From Sphingomonadales bacterium (GTDB lineage Bacteria > Pseudomonadota > Alphaproteobacteria > Sphingomonadales > Sphingomonadaceae): a stretch of DNA of 7,393 nucleotides. The DNA lies in the NCBI GenBank assembly GCA_027489295.1, contig JAIYAA010000005.1:1-7393 (forward strand). Direction: 5' to 3'. Shown piece by piece: positions 1 to 5,981 of this stretch; the stretch's first letter is position 1; the number at the start of each line of letters is the position of its first letter. Both the position numbers and the translations under genes were made by a program. The notes below the pieces were generated by a model. It had not been told where the DNA came from. It made no database searches and worked only from the letters and a program-made list of their open reading frames with translations.

Positions 1-25
1 CCCTAGAGGCGCCGGCCTACCCCGT

Positions 26-112
26 GCCCAGATGGCGGAATTGGTAGACGCACCAGCTTCAGGTGCTGGCGATCGCAAGGTCGTGGAGGTTCGAGTCCTC
101 TTCTGGGCACCA
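26..112 (+). tRNA. tRNA-Leu, anticodon CAG
   Basis: A full class II tRNA cloverleaf can be folded by eye. The acceptor stem pairs GCCCAGA (26-32) with TCTGGGC (102-108). The anticodon arm is CCAGC-TTCAGGT-GCTGG, giving anticodon CAG. The long variable arm folds as GATC-GCAA-GGTC and the T arm as GAGG-TTCGAGT-CCTC. A is the discriminator base (109) and CCA (110-112) is encoded. It decodes CUG leucine codons. Its 3' end is the integration site of the element that follows, and the 3' portion present here is probably supplied by the element so that the tRNA stays functional. Its promoter lies outside the window. Confidence 0.97.
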
Positions 113-119
113 CTTCCCC
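96..119 (+). repeat. attL core, 24-bp direct repeat (left copy)
   Basis: The repeat begins TCCTCTTCTGGGC and runs through the tRNA acceptor strand and CCA to CTTCCCC. It is identical to 6923-6946. Identity stops at once on both sides (G95 against A6922, T120 against C6947), so 24 bp is the observed extent. It covers the 3' part of the T arm, the acceptor 3' strand and 7 bp beyond CCA. This is a common type of attachment core for tyrosine integrases. Confidence 0.93.
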
Positions 120-130
120 TTAGGGGGAGG
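113..130 (+). promoter_or_regulatory. hairpin over the strong Shine-Dalgarno ahead of the integrase
   Basis: CTTCCCC (113-119) can pair with GGGGGAG (123-129) around a TTA loop, giving a 7-bp stem with one G-T wobble. The 3' strand is the purine-rich ribosome-binding sequence GGGGGAGG (123-130) that sits 6 nt before a possible TTG start at 137. The 5' strand belongs to the att core. Read-through from the tRNA would carry this hairpin. It could limit integrase translation, act in tRNA 3' processing, or be incidental. Confidence 0.4.
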
Positions 131-165
131 TAATCATTGGATTTCTGTAGCTTACGGCAGCCGGT

Positions 166-214
166 GGCACATAAACCTGTCACAGAAGAGGCGCGCGACG
201 TGTCGCGGAAATCC
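166..214 (+). repeat. left-arm copies of two motifs shared with the right end
   Basis: GGCACATA at 166-173 and CGGAAATCC at 206-214 both recur on the same strand in the right end of the element (6853, 6863 and 6879, 6889). Their position on either side of the att core fits arm-type integrase or excisionase sites. The second motif lies within the integrase codons just after the chosen start, so coding coincidence is possible there. Confidence 0.5.
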
Positions 215-1891
215 AACCTGATCCAGCGGAACGGGCGCTGGTCCTTCAACAAGGCGTACCCCAAAGAGCTGTGGCCGGTCGTCGGTCGCGCACCTTTCCG
301 TCTTGCCCTGAACACCGACAGCCTCGAGCAGGCGCAGCGCCTCCGTGGCTTCGCCGAGCAGCGGTACTGGGCGGCCGTTGATGAGGCGCGCAGGCGGCTG
401 GGCGAAGTCGTCGCCCGCCCCCTCACCAGCATCGAAGCCACTGCCATCGTGTCCCGCTGGTTCCTTCAGCGGAACGAGGAGCTGGACCACTCCCATCTTC
501 ATGAGCCCACGCCGCACGTCATCCTGGACGAGGTTAGAGAGGAGCTGACGTACAGCGAGCGCGAGCTGTCGCGGCGCCTAGCGGCAGGAGACATCGAAGC
601 GTTTGGCGCGCTCGCGTCGAGGGTGCTGGAGCGGGAGGGGATCAAGGTCGACCCTGCCAGCGAGGGGTACCGCACGCTCCTTCAGCTTCTTGCACGGGCA
701 AACAAGGAGTTGGGCCGAATCGACCTTGCCCGGCTTCAGGGCGATTTCGGCTATCGTCCGGCCGACCCCGTATTCCGGGACGCGCTTGCCGCTCCTGCGA
801 CCCCAAGGCGCACCGTCGGAGACCTAATCGACGCCTACGAGCGCGAGAAGGCTCCGGGTTGGTCTCCGTCCACGAAGGCGGCGCACGGACCGGTTTGGCG
901 CATCCTGCGAGACGTCTTCGGCACGTCGCGCGACGTGGCGACCATTACGCGAGAGGACGGTCGGAGGCTGTTCGAGACCGTTAAGGGTCTCCCAAAGGGC
1001 TTGGGCAAGCTCAAGGCGCTCGCCGGGCTCCCAATCCCGAAGGCAGTGGAGCAGGCAGCCAAGCAGGACTTGCCGCTGATCGGCCCCAAGACCGTGAACG
1101 GCAGCTACATGGCCTTCCTGTCCTCTGCCTTCGGGTGGGCCGTGAAGGAGCAATGGCTGCCCGCCAACCCGGTTGCTGGCCTCACGGTTACCGACACCGT
1201 CGATGCAGCCGACAAGCGCGACCCGTTCACGATGGATCAGCTTCGCACGATATTCGGCGCCGCGCCCTGGTCGCCTCGCGATCCTGCTCCCCGAGGCAAG
1301 CCCCTGCACTTCTGGGGGCCGCTGCTCGCGCTCTTCCACGGGATGCGCCGAGGCGAAATCGCCCAGCTCAACGTTGCAGACGTGCAGGAGGTGGACGGGC
1401 TGACGGTGCTGCTAATTCGCCCCGGACAGGATGGCCAGCGGGTGAAGACGAAGGCCAGTCGCCGGATGCTGCCGATACACCCCGAGCTGAAGCGGATGGG
1501 CTTCCTGCAGTTCGTTCAGGCCCAGCGCGACGCCAAGCGAACCCAGCTGTTCCCCGGCGAGAAATCGAACGCGAACGGACAATGGGGCGACGGGTTTTCC
1601 GACTGGTTCTCGCGCCTGCTGACTGCGCGGAAGGTCTCGGGGCAAAGGCTGGGCCTTCATTCCTTCAGACACAATTTCGAGGATCGTCTGCGCGCCGCAG
1701 GATTACGCGGCAGCGATATCGGCAAGGCGTTGGCGGGACGCGCCCGGCAGGGCGGAAGCGATAGCGGCGACGCCTATGGCAGCGGCTATTCGGCCGTCCA
1801 GCTGGCAGAAGCCGTTGAGAAGATCGCCTACCCGGAACTGGACCTCAGCCACCTGCACCTGATCGAAGCGGGACGCGAGGCGGCGGAATAG
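200..1891 (+). CDS. tyrosine integrase, DUF6538-type N-terminus
   Basis: Site-specific tyrosine recombinase that would integrate and excise the element at tRNA-Leu. From the GTG at 200 it is 563 aa. Residues about 3-60 (SNLIQRNGRW...) resemble the DUF6538 domain at the N-terminus of such integrases. A SAM-like core-binding region lies near 215-325, and the catalytic domain follows. Visible active-site residues are R383 (HGMRRGE), K416 (VKTKASRR), H487 and R490 (LHSFRH), and Tyr526 as probable nucleophile (AYGSGY). The third-position His usually seen as GH is R514 here (LAGRA), which is atypical. The C-terminus ending in YPELDLSHL fits the family. A TTG at 137 with a strong upstream GGGGGAGG would add 21 residues. 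Those codons have much lower GC at third positions and contain a putative arm site, so GTG 200 (weak GAAGAGG) is preferred, not proven. It is the first gene downstream of the tRNA. Confidence 0.92.
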   Translation: MSRKSNLIQRNGRWSFNKAYPKELWPVVGRAPFRLALNTDSLEQAQRLRGFAEQRYWAAVDEARRRLGEVVARPLTSIEATAIVSRWFLQRNEELDHSHLHEPTPHVILDEVREELTYSERELSRRLAAGDIEAFGALASRVLEREGIKVDPASEGYRTLLQLLARANKELGRIDLARLQGDFGYRPADPVFRDALAAPATPRRTVGDLIDAYEREKAPGWSPSTKAAHGPVWRILRDVFGTSRDVATITREDGRRLFETVKGLPKGLGKLKALAGLPIPKAVEQAAKQDLPLIGPKTVNGSYMAFLSSAFGWAVKEQWLPANPVAGLTVTDTVDAADKRDPFTMDQLRTIFGAAPWSPRDPAPRGKPLHFWGPLLALFHGMRRGEIAQLNVADVQEVDGLTVLLIRPGQDGQRVKTKASRRMLPIHPELKRMGFLQFVQAQRDAKRTQLFPGEKSNANGQWGDGFSDWFSRLLTARKVSGQRLGLHSFRHNFEDRLRAAGLRGSDIGKALAGRARQGGSDSGDAYGSGYSAVQLAEAVEKIAYPELDLSHLHLIEAGREAAE

Positions 1892-1907
1892 GCCGCACTC
1901 TCGGGGA

Positions 1908-2007
1908 GGAAGCCGCGTTGGGCGGCAATTAATCCTCACCCTCGGAGAAGAACGCCGTCCTAGGTCGGGCGGCTATTATCACCCAGTCTTGGAGAGGGAA
2001 GCCGCGT
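1908..2007 (+). repeat. 11-bp direct repeat in the integrase-rep gap
   Basis: GGAAGCCGCGT occurs at 1908-1918 and again at 1997-2007, 89 bp apart, within the 204-bp non-coding gap between integrase and ATPase. Each copy has a purine-rich GAG-containing run just before it. Possible operator pair or duplicated leader for the downstream gene. TATTAT at 1974-1979 resembles a -10 box, but no convincing -35 lies at the right distance. No excisionase or AlpA-like gene is visible in this gap. Confidence 0.4.
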
Positions 2008-2095
2008 CGGCGCCGCTCTCCGCCCCCGTCAACATGATGCCTCGCCCGCCGCTTCCTTGGATCTGGCGGCGCGTCGGCGTGCCTGGAGCAATTCC

Positions 2096-3142
2096 ATGTC
2101 CACCACCAAGCCCGCACCGCTCAAGCCGGTGTCGCTCACCGAACTATTCGCCACCGATATGCCGAAGCGCGGCCAACTGCTGTCTCCGTGGCTCCGCGAA
2201 CAGGAAAGCTGCCTCGTCTGGGCAGCGGCTGGCGTCGGCAAGACGATGTTCACGCTGTCGCTCGCCCTGGCCGTCGCAGGCGGCGGGAGCCTCATGGGCT
2301 GGACGTCACCACGCCCCCGCCGCGTCCTACTGATCGACGGCGAGATGCCGCTGGACGACCTGCAAGAGCGCCTGCGGATGCTCGCGGGCACTGTCGAGGG
2401 CGTCGACCTAGGCGCGGCCGGTACGAATCTCACCGTTCTCGCCCGCCATGGCCAGTCGCCCGACGCCGTGTTCCCCGACTTCGGGAAGGAGGAAGAGCAG
2501 GACGCGAACCTTGCCCTGGTTCGCTCCTACAGGCCCGACGTGGTCATTCTGGACAACCTCAGCACCCTCGCGACGGTCGCCAACGAGAATGATACGGCGG
2601 AGGTCCAGAAGGTCGTGAAGTTCCTGGCGCGGCTGAAGCAGGCCCGCATTGGCTGCATCGTGGTCCACCACGCCAACAAGGGCGGCCAGCAGTTCCGGGG
2701 CAACACGATGCTCGCCACCACCTTCGAGGTCATCATCGGGTTGAAGCGGGACAAGTCGGGGGACGTGCTGGACACCTCGGGCACCACGCGGTTCCACCTC
2801 GAATGGACCAAGTTCCGGGGCCGCCGGGACGCCAGCGTCGGGGACCGGGCGGTTCACCTCGCCGACCGAGAGGGGAAGCTGGCGTGGGTCTCGGAGCGGC
2901 CGGAGGACGAGGTGTTGGAGGCGCTTGCCTCACTGATCCGCACCAGCCGCTATCGAACGCAGGCCGATGTAGGAGGCGCCCTGCCGCCACACCTGTGGCC
3001 GAACGAGAACCCACCGTCGACGGGCTGGATCAGCAAGCAGTTCACGCTGCTGAAGACTCGCCCCGACATCATCCGCACCACGGATATCAAGGCGCACTTC
3101 GAGGCGGCGGCAGGAGAAGCTCAGGAAGACGAGGAGCTGTAA
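2096..3142 (+). CDS. AAA/RepA-DnaB-like P-loop ATPase
   Basis: A 348-aa ATPase of the RepA/DnaB-like (AAA_25) type, most likely a replicative helicase or helicase-loader homologue serving the element. The Walker A region is residues 43-50 (AAAGVGKT, with Ala instead of the usual first Gly; K49 and T50 present). LLIDGEMP (D81, E83) matches the acidic motif of RepA-type ATPases. VVILDN (D153) is Walker B. VVHHANKGG (H191, H192) and the RGN segment match the later conserved motifs of this fold. The C-terminal 80 or so residues look like a small helical, possibly DNA-binding, tail. ATG 2096 is preferred because GGAG (2085-2088) sits 7 nt upstream; a TTG at 2057 in frame lacks such support. Cytoplasmic. 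It lies upstream of the repeat-rich non-coding region that could be its origin. No separate primase gene is visible. Confidence 0.85.
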   Translation: MSTTKPAPLKPVSLTELFATDMPKRGQLLSPWLREQESCLVWAAAGVGKTMFTLSLALAVAGGGSLMGWTSPRPRRVLLIDGEMPLDDLQERLRMLAGTVEGVDLGAAGTNLTVLARHGQSPDAVFPDFGKEEEQDANLALVRSYRPDVVILDNLSTLATVANENDTAEVQKVVKFLARLKQARIGCIVVHHANKGGQQFRGNTMLATTFEVIIGLKRDKSGDVLDTSGTTRFHLEWTKFRGRRDASVGDRAVHLADREGKLAWVSERPEDEVLEALASLIRTSRYRTQADVGGALPPHLWPNENPPSTGWISKQFTLLKTRPDIIRTTDIKAHFEAAAGEAQEDEEL

Positions 3143-3149
3143 TTGGACC

Positions 3150-3175
3150 CTGCGGAGGGCTGCGAGGCCCCGCAG
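3150..3175 (+). terminator. hairpin after the ATPase gene, no T-tract
   Basis: CTGCGG (3150-3155) pairs with CCGCAG (3170-3175), with further GC pairing inside, 7 bp after the ATPase stop codon. The position suits transcript termination or 3'-end protection. No run of T follows, so intrinsic termination is unsure. Its 3' arm overlaps a second, longer inverted repeat (3172-3182 with 3237-3247), so alternative folds compete. Confidence 0.35.
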
Positions 3176-3202
3176 TAGGCGGTTCATCAGAACTATAAGG
3201 GT

Positions 3203-3387
3203 CGTGAACCGTGAAGTGGCGGTTTTCTGCGGCTTTCCGCCTACTGCCGCAGGGCCCGGTTCACGGCATGCGTGAAGCCGGTCAGTTTCGCTGCAAAAAT
3301 TCGAGCGGCCATAGATCGCGTGACCGACCGGCGCCTGCCCCCATGGGGTGGGTGTCGGCCCGCGCGTTCCACAACTCGCGCCGTGAA
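3203..3387 (+). repeat. five CGTGAA / TTCACG motifs, iteron-like
   Basis: CGTGAA at 3203-3208, 3210-3215, 3271-3276 and 3382-3387, plus the complement TTCACG at 3260-3265. The first two are a perfect 7-bp tandem (CGTGAAC, CGTGAAG). Chance would give well under one such hexamer, counting both strands, in 390 bp. The cluster may bind an initiator or the resolvase. Confidence 0.45.
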
Positions 3388-3461
3388 CACCGACAATGCA
3401 ACAGTGGCGGAGGGCGGCCACACGCACGATGGCGACGGACGGGGCGGCCGAAACGCAGCCC

Positions 3462-3490
3462 TTGCCGTAGCTGTCGGAGCACCGTACAAA
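3462..3490 (+). promoter_or_regulatory. possible promoter of the resolvase gene
   Basis: TTGCCG (3462-3467) and TACAAA (3485-3490) lie exactly 17 bp apart, each matching 4 of 6 sigma-70 consensus bases. Transcription would begin near 3497, about 37 nt before the resolvase ATG. The call is from spacing and hexamers only. Confidence 0.33.
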
Positions 3491-3533
3491 CTGGCGTAAC
3501 GTTCGTAGCGCTGGTTTGAAAGGGCATTCCCGC

Positions 3534-4211
3534 ATGAAGGTCGTCACCTACTATCGCGTCTCCACGGCTGCGCAGGGCCGGTCGGGCCTTGGCCTGGAGG
3601 CGCAGCGCGACGCGGTGGAGGCCTTCTGTCGCGCCCGTGGCTGCGAGGTGCTGGCGGAGTTCACCGAGGTCGAGAGCGGCAACCGCAACGACCGCCCGCA
3701 GCTGACGGCAGCCCTGCACCGCGCCAAGGTGACCGGCGCGACCCTCGTCATCGCCAAGCTGGACCGCCTGTCCCGTAACGCCGCCTTCCTGCTGACGCTG
3801 CGGGATAGCGGAGTAGAGTTCATCGCCGCCGACATGCCCGACGCCTGTCGCCTAACGGTGGGCATTCTCGCCATGGTCGCGGAGCAGGAACGGGAAGCCA
3901 TCTCCGCCCGGACTAAGGCGGCGCTGGCTTCCGTTAAGGCCCGAGGCATGCGGCTGGGCAATCCTCACGGGGCCACTGCGTTACGCCGCGCTGGCAAAGG
4001 CAATGCGGGATCGATTTCGGTTCAGAAGGCGGACGCGGAGCAACGGGCATCCGACCTAGCATCTACCATCGCGGAGATGCGGGCAGAGGGTCATCTCAGC
4101 CTGTCTGCGCTCGCGCACTGTTTGAATGAGAGGCATATCAAGACCGCCCGAGGTGGACGCTGGCACCCCTCATCAGTACGCAATCTGTTGGCGCGCATTC
4201 CGGCCCACTGA
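3534..4211 (+). CDS. serine recombinase, resolvase/invertase family
   Basis: A 225-aa small serine recombinase. The N-terminal catalytic domain (about 1-140) has Y7-R8-V9-S10, with S10 the nucleophile, KLDRLSR (D77, R78, R81) and EQERE (117-121), all hallmarks of the resolvase fold. The C-terminal part (about 175-222: an IAEMRAEG helix, then LNERHIKTARGG and W) resembles the helical start of the Recombinase domain and probably binds DNA. It would resolve multimers of the circular form or invert or resolve a site in the upstream repeat region. It is distinct from the tyrosine integrase at the left end. ATG 3534 is chosen, with AAAGG 10-11 nt upstream; an in-frame TTG at 3516 lies in the leader. 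Catalytic residues look intact. Which substrate it uses cannot be told from the sequence. Confidence 0.9.
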   Translation: MKVVTYYRVSTAAQGRSGLGLEAQRDAVEAFCRARGCEVLAEFTEVESGNRNDRPQLTAALHRAKVTGATLVIAKLDRLSRNAAFLLTLRDSGVEFIAADMPDACRLTVGILAMVAEQEREAISARTKAALASVKARGMRLGNPHGATALRRAGKGNAGSISVQKADAEQRASDLASTIAEMRAEGHLSLSALAHCLNERHIKTARGGRWHPSSVRNLLARIPAH

Positions 4212-4240
4212 CGGGGCACGCGTGCCTCGCCCTGCTTTTT
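4212..4240 (+). terminator. intrinsic terminator of the resolvase gene
   Basis: A perfect 12-bp palindrome GGCACGCGTGCC (4215-4226), extendable outward to 4212-4229 with one wobble, starts directly after the resolvase stop codon. Five T residues follow at 4236-4240, a few bases further than is typical. The convergent cargo operon ends at 4279, so a terminator here would keep the two transcripts apart. Confidence 0.5.
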
Positions 4241-4278
4241 CCGTCCTGCCTTTAGGCGGAGGAATGACTTAGATTAAG

Positions 4279-5094
4279 CTAGAGCAACGACATCTGTGGT
4301 TCGTCGTTGAGCCGGACCACCCCATTGATTAGCCATTGGCTCAGTCTGTAACGGTGCGTACCCATAGCGAGAGCCATACCCTTCTTTGGATACTCCTCGC
4401 CAAACTTTTGCTGCATCCAATCAAGCGCGTGGCGTTCGGACGATTGATCTCGAAGCCGGGCGAGAAAGGTCTGCTCCGTTTCCCAGTCCTGGCAGGTACC
4501 TTCGTGAACGCCATCGTCGTCCTTGAATCGGTACTTGAACTCGTATGGACATGTCCGCATCGGTATCAGCGCCTTCGGCGCGAATAGGTCATTCTGGGCC
4601 CTCAGGCGAACCAGAAGCGCCTCTTTTTCTTTCATCTCGTCAGCAGGCCTTCGCACGGCACGGAAATCGAGAATTTCAGGTCTCAACATTGCGAGGCTGC
4701 GCCCAGCTTCATGCTCCTGCTTCAAGCTGGTGACGGCACACCTTGCGACCAACGCATTACGCTCCCCAGGGCGGACAGCACTGACGATCTCGACTGAATT
4801 GGGATCAACGCGACGAGACTCACTTCGGGTGTCTTTCACAATCTTCGGTTTCGACCACCGATAACGTACACGGTCCCATCGGCGAAACCGCTGGACGTCC
4901 TCAAGCTGTCGAAATGACACCGGATACAGGCGCACCCATTGCCCCAACAGGTCAAGCCCCGCACAACACACGGTCTCGCCGAACTTGTCACTTCGTCTCG
5001 GCGCAGCCTTGACGATAATGAACGCGTCGTCCTCTTGAAGATCAAGCGGGCTGGGGCGCGCGCGTTCCGGTTGATTGGCACTCGATACCTGCAT
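4279..5094 (-). CDS. dual-OB-fold-like protein, partner of DUF488
   Basis: A 271-aa soluble protein, function unknown. The N-terminal part has AFIIVK (24-29), ETVCCAG (40-46) and WVRLYP (53-58), then many basic and aromatic residues (FRRWDRVRYRW). This looks like a beta-barrel nucleic-acid-binding segment. The C-terminal half carries CPYEFKYRF (182-190), DWE (203-205) and MGTHRYR (244-250). The overall pattern matches what I remember of the dual-OB (DuOB) domain often encoded beside DUF488; this is from memory and unverified. No nuclease signature or membrane segment is seen. The ATG at 5094 has GGAG 9 nt upstream and is preferred; a GTG at 5100 adds two residues. The gene begins inside the 3' end of the DUF488 gene, a 53-bp out-of-frame overlap that implies one transcript and coupled translation. 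Confidence 0.75.
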   Translation of the reverse strand: MQVSSANQPERARPSPLDLQEDDAFIIVKAAPRRSDKFGETVCCAGLDLLGQWVRLYPVSFRQLEDVQRFRRWDRVRYRWSKPKIVKDTRSESRRVDPNSVEIVSAVRPGERNALVARCAVTSLKQEHEAGRSLAMLRPEILDFRAVRRPADEMKEKEALLVRLRAQNDLFAPKALIPMRTCPYEFKYRFKDDDGVHEGTCQDWETEQTFLARLRDQSSERHALDWMQQKFGEEYPKKGMALAMGTHRYRLSQWLINGVVRLNDEPQMSLL

Positions 5095-5539
5095 TGGCAC
5101 GAACTCCGAGGTGTCTCACCTCGAACGTATCTAACGCCTCCAACCGCCGAACGACAAGTGTCCGATGACAACACTGGGGGTCCCGCTCATAGCACAGCAA
5201 TACCGTTGGCTGTTGCTTCACAACCGTAGCAGCTTCTTGAAGCGCTACACCGGTCAAGGCTAAATCAAGATGCGCTTCGAAGATCGCCCTGAATGTATCC
5301 ATATCCCCACGTCGCGCAGCCTCGCGGCCGTGCTTCGGATCCCCAAGCTGTTTCACGTGGCTATAACCGATGCCAGCGTCACCCAGCGCCTGAGATAAGG
5401 CACGCTTCGAAAAACCTGCTCGGCGCGACTGGGGCAATTCACGCACGTCCATCACGTGCTTAACGCCAGACGCACGCAGGGTCCCAATAAAATCGGTTAG
5501 GGACGCGCCTTCATACCCGATGGTGTAAATCGTCGTCAT
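5042..5539 (-). CDS. DUF488 domain protein
   Basis: A 165-aa cytoplasmic protein covering one complete DUF488 domain. Conserved features in order: YTIGYEG (5-11), DVR (31-33), SRRAGFSK (38-45), HVKQLGDP (61-68), CYE (116-118) and CHR (124-126). These Cys, His and Arg residues are the family's invariant, probably functional ones. The biochemical role of DUF488 is not established, though members sit in many mobile and conflict-related loci. ATG 5539 is chosen because the family starts just before YTIGYEG and GAAGG lies immediately upstream (3-nt spacing, rather short). In-frame ATGs at 5560 and 5608 would add up to 23 residues with no family resemblance. It is the first gene of the two-gene minus-strand cargo operon and overlaps the dual-OB-like gene by 53 bp. 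Confidence 0.87.
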   Translation of the reverse strand: MTTIYTIGYEGASLTDFIGTLRASGVKHVMDVRELPQSRRAGFSKRALSQALGDAGIGYSHVKQLGDPKHGREAARRGDMDTFRAIFEAHLDLALTGVALQEAATVVKQQPTVLLCYERDPQCCHRTLVVRRLEALDTFEVRHLGVRANAGIECQSTGTRAPQPA

Positions 5540-5800
5540 AAGCCTTCGAACCGTTGCCATCGCAGCTTGGCCGAGGAAAGAGTCGAAAATGAGTCGGTGC
5601 TGCCGCATTCATCCGTCTCGCGCTCGTATCGTACGGCCGTGCGCGACCGTGATCACACGCGTGCGAAACACTGCCTGTCCGCTGTCAGCGCCAAAGACGG
5701 CTTCGGAAGGCATAGCCCGCCACCCAGAATAGATTGATGCCATGTGCGTCGACCTTCCACTCGGGCTATCTGGAGCCAGTACGGTCCGAACCACCCTACG

Positions 5801-5827
5801 CACGGGCCTTCTGAAGGCCGGCCCGTG
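5801..5827. repeat. 8-bp GC-rich inverted repeat in the cargo intergenic region
   Basis: CACGGGCC (5801-5808) and GGCCCGTG (5820-5827) are perfect complements around an 11-nt loop, and a competing GGCCTT/GAAGGCC fold overlaps it. No T-tract follows on either strand at close range, so an operator or RNA structure is more likely than a terminator. Confidence 0.45.
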
Positions 5828-5849
5828 AGGGACTACCGCAACTGCTGCC

Positions 5850-5918
5850 GCTTAGCCCCAACTTGTTTTTCGGGCACCTCATTCGCTTTCCCATGAGGCA
5901 ACGGCGGTTGGGCTGAGC
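5850..5918. repeat. 69-nt foldable segment upstream of the HNH gene
   Basis: GCTTAGCCCCAAC (5850-5862) pairs with GTTGGGCTGAGC (5907-5918) as a 12-bp stem with one bulged C and one wobble. Inside it CCTCAT (5877-5882) pairs with ATGAGG (5893-5898). Two nested stems with a T5 run (5866-5870) between them suggest a structured RNA or a complex operator. No match to a known RNA family is recognised. Confidence 0.38.
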
Positions 5919-5969
5919 ACAGCACCTCAGACGAGCAACAAGAAACTCGAAGTCCTCCGCTGTCCCAGC

Positions 5970-5975
5970 TATCAT
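5970..5975 (+). promoter_or_regulatory. -10 box placing HNH transcription at its own ATG
   Basis: TATCAT (5970-5975) matches 5 of 6 bases of the -10 consensus and ends 6 nt before ATG 5982. Transcription would begin at or next to the start codon, giving a leaderless mRNA. That agrees with the lack of any Shine-Dalgarno before this ATG. The -35 position is poor (TCGAAG at 5947-5952). Confidence 0.3.
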
Positions 5976-5981
5976 GTCTGC

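Larger units (their letters stand above)
3143..3533. other. 390-bp repeat-rich non-coding region, candidate origin and/or res site
   Basis: No convincing gene lies here. The strand carries several inverted repeats: an 11-bp one (3172-3182 with 3237-3247), CGGTTCA/TGAACCG (3180-3186 with 3205-3211), CTGCGG/CCGCAG (3227-3232 with 3247-3252), and CCGGTTCACG against CGTGAAGCCGG (3256-3265 with 3271-3281, one bulge). CGTGAA occurs at 3203, 3210, 3271 and 3382 and its complement at 3260. CCCCATGGGG at 3339-3348 is palindromic. The region follows a RepA-like ATPase gene and precedes a serine resolvase, so iterons of a replication origin and a res recombination site are the two leading readings. One small frame (GTG 3272 to 3499) is open but has no ribosome-binding site and no recognisable domain. 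Confidence 0.5.
5540..5981. other. divergent intergenic region between DUF488 and HNH genes
   Basis: About 440 bp with no supportable gene, containing the start regions of the two divergent cargo transcripts. It has GTGATCAC (5649-5656, palindrome), a GC-rich hairpin (5801-5827) and a longer foldable segment (5850-5918). A 64-codon minus-strand frame (5803 to 5609) is open but has no ribosome-binding site or recognisable domain. No clear sigma-70 promoter for the DUF488 operon was found. Confidence 0.5.

Noticed and set aside
1135..1764. 209-codon plus-strand frame inside the integrase
   Set aside because: Shadow of the integrase frame; the Arg-rich product has no domain, while the integrase frame shows catalytic motifs throughout.
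3272..3499. 75-codon plus-strand open frame (GTG start) in the repeat-rich region before the resolvase
   Set aside because: No Shine-Dalgarno, low-complexity Gly/Ala/Arg-rich product without family resemblance, and it coincides with inverted repeats and a probable resolvase promoter.
3143..3533. possible CRISPR-like array from the repeated motifs
   Set aside because: Repeats are only 6-11 bp, irregularly spaced and partly inverted, without unique spacers of constant length.
2930..3547. 205-codon minus-strand open frame across the end of the ATPase gene and the intergenic region
   Set aside because: Open only because of high GC. It is antisense to well-supported ATPase codons and has no recognisable domain.
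4241..4263. second hairpin (TGCC-TTTA-GGCG) as a terminator for the minus-strand cargo operon
   Set aside because: The stem is short with mismatches, and no T-run follows it on the minus strand.
5609..5803. 64-codon minus-strand open frame just upstream of the DUF488 gene, its TGA touching an upstream ATG of that gene
   Set aside because: No ribosome-binding site, no recognisable domain, and the DUF488 start at 5539 fits better than the touching ATG at 5608. It overlaps no other evidence of coding.
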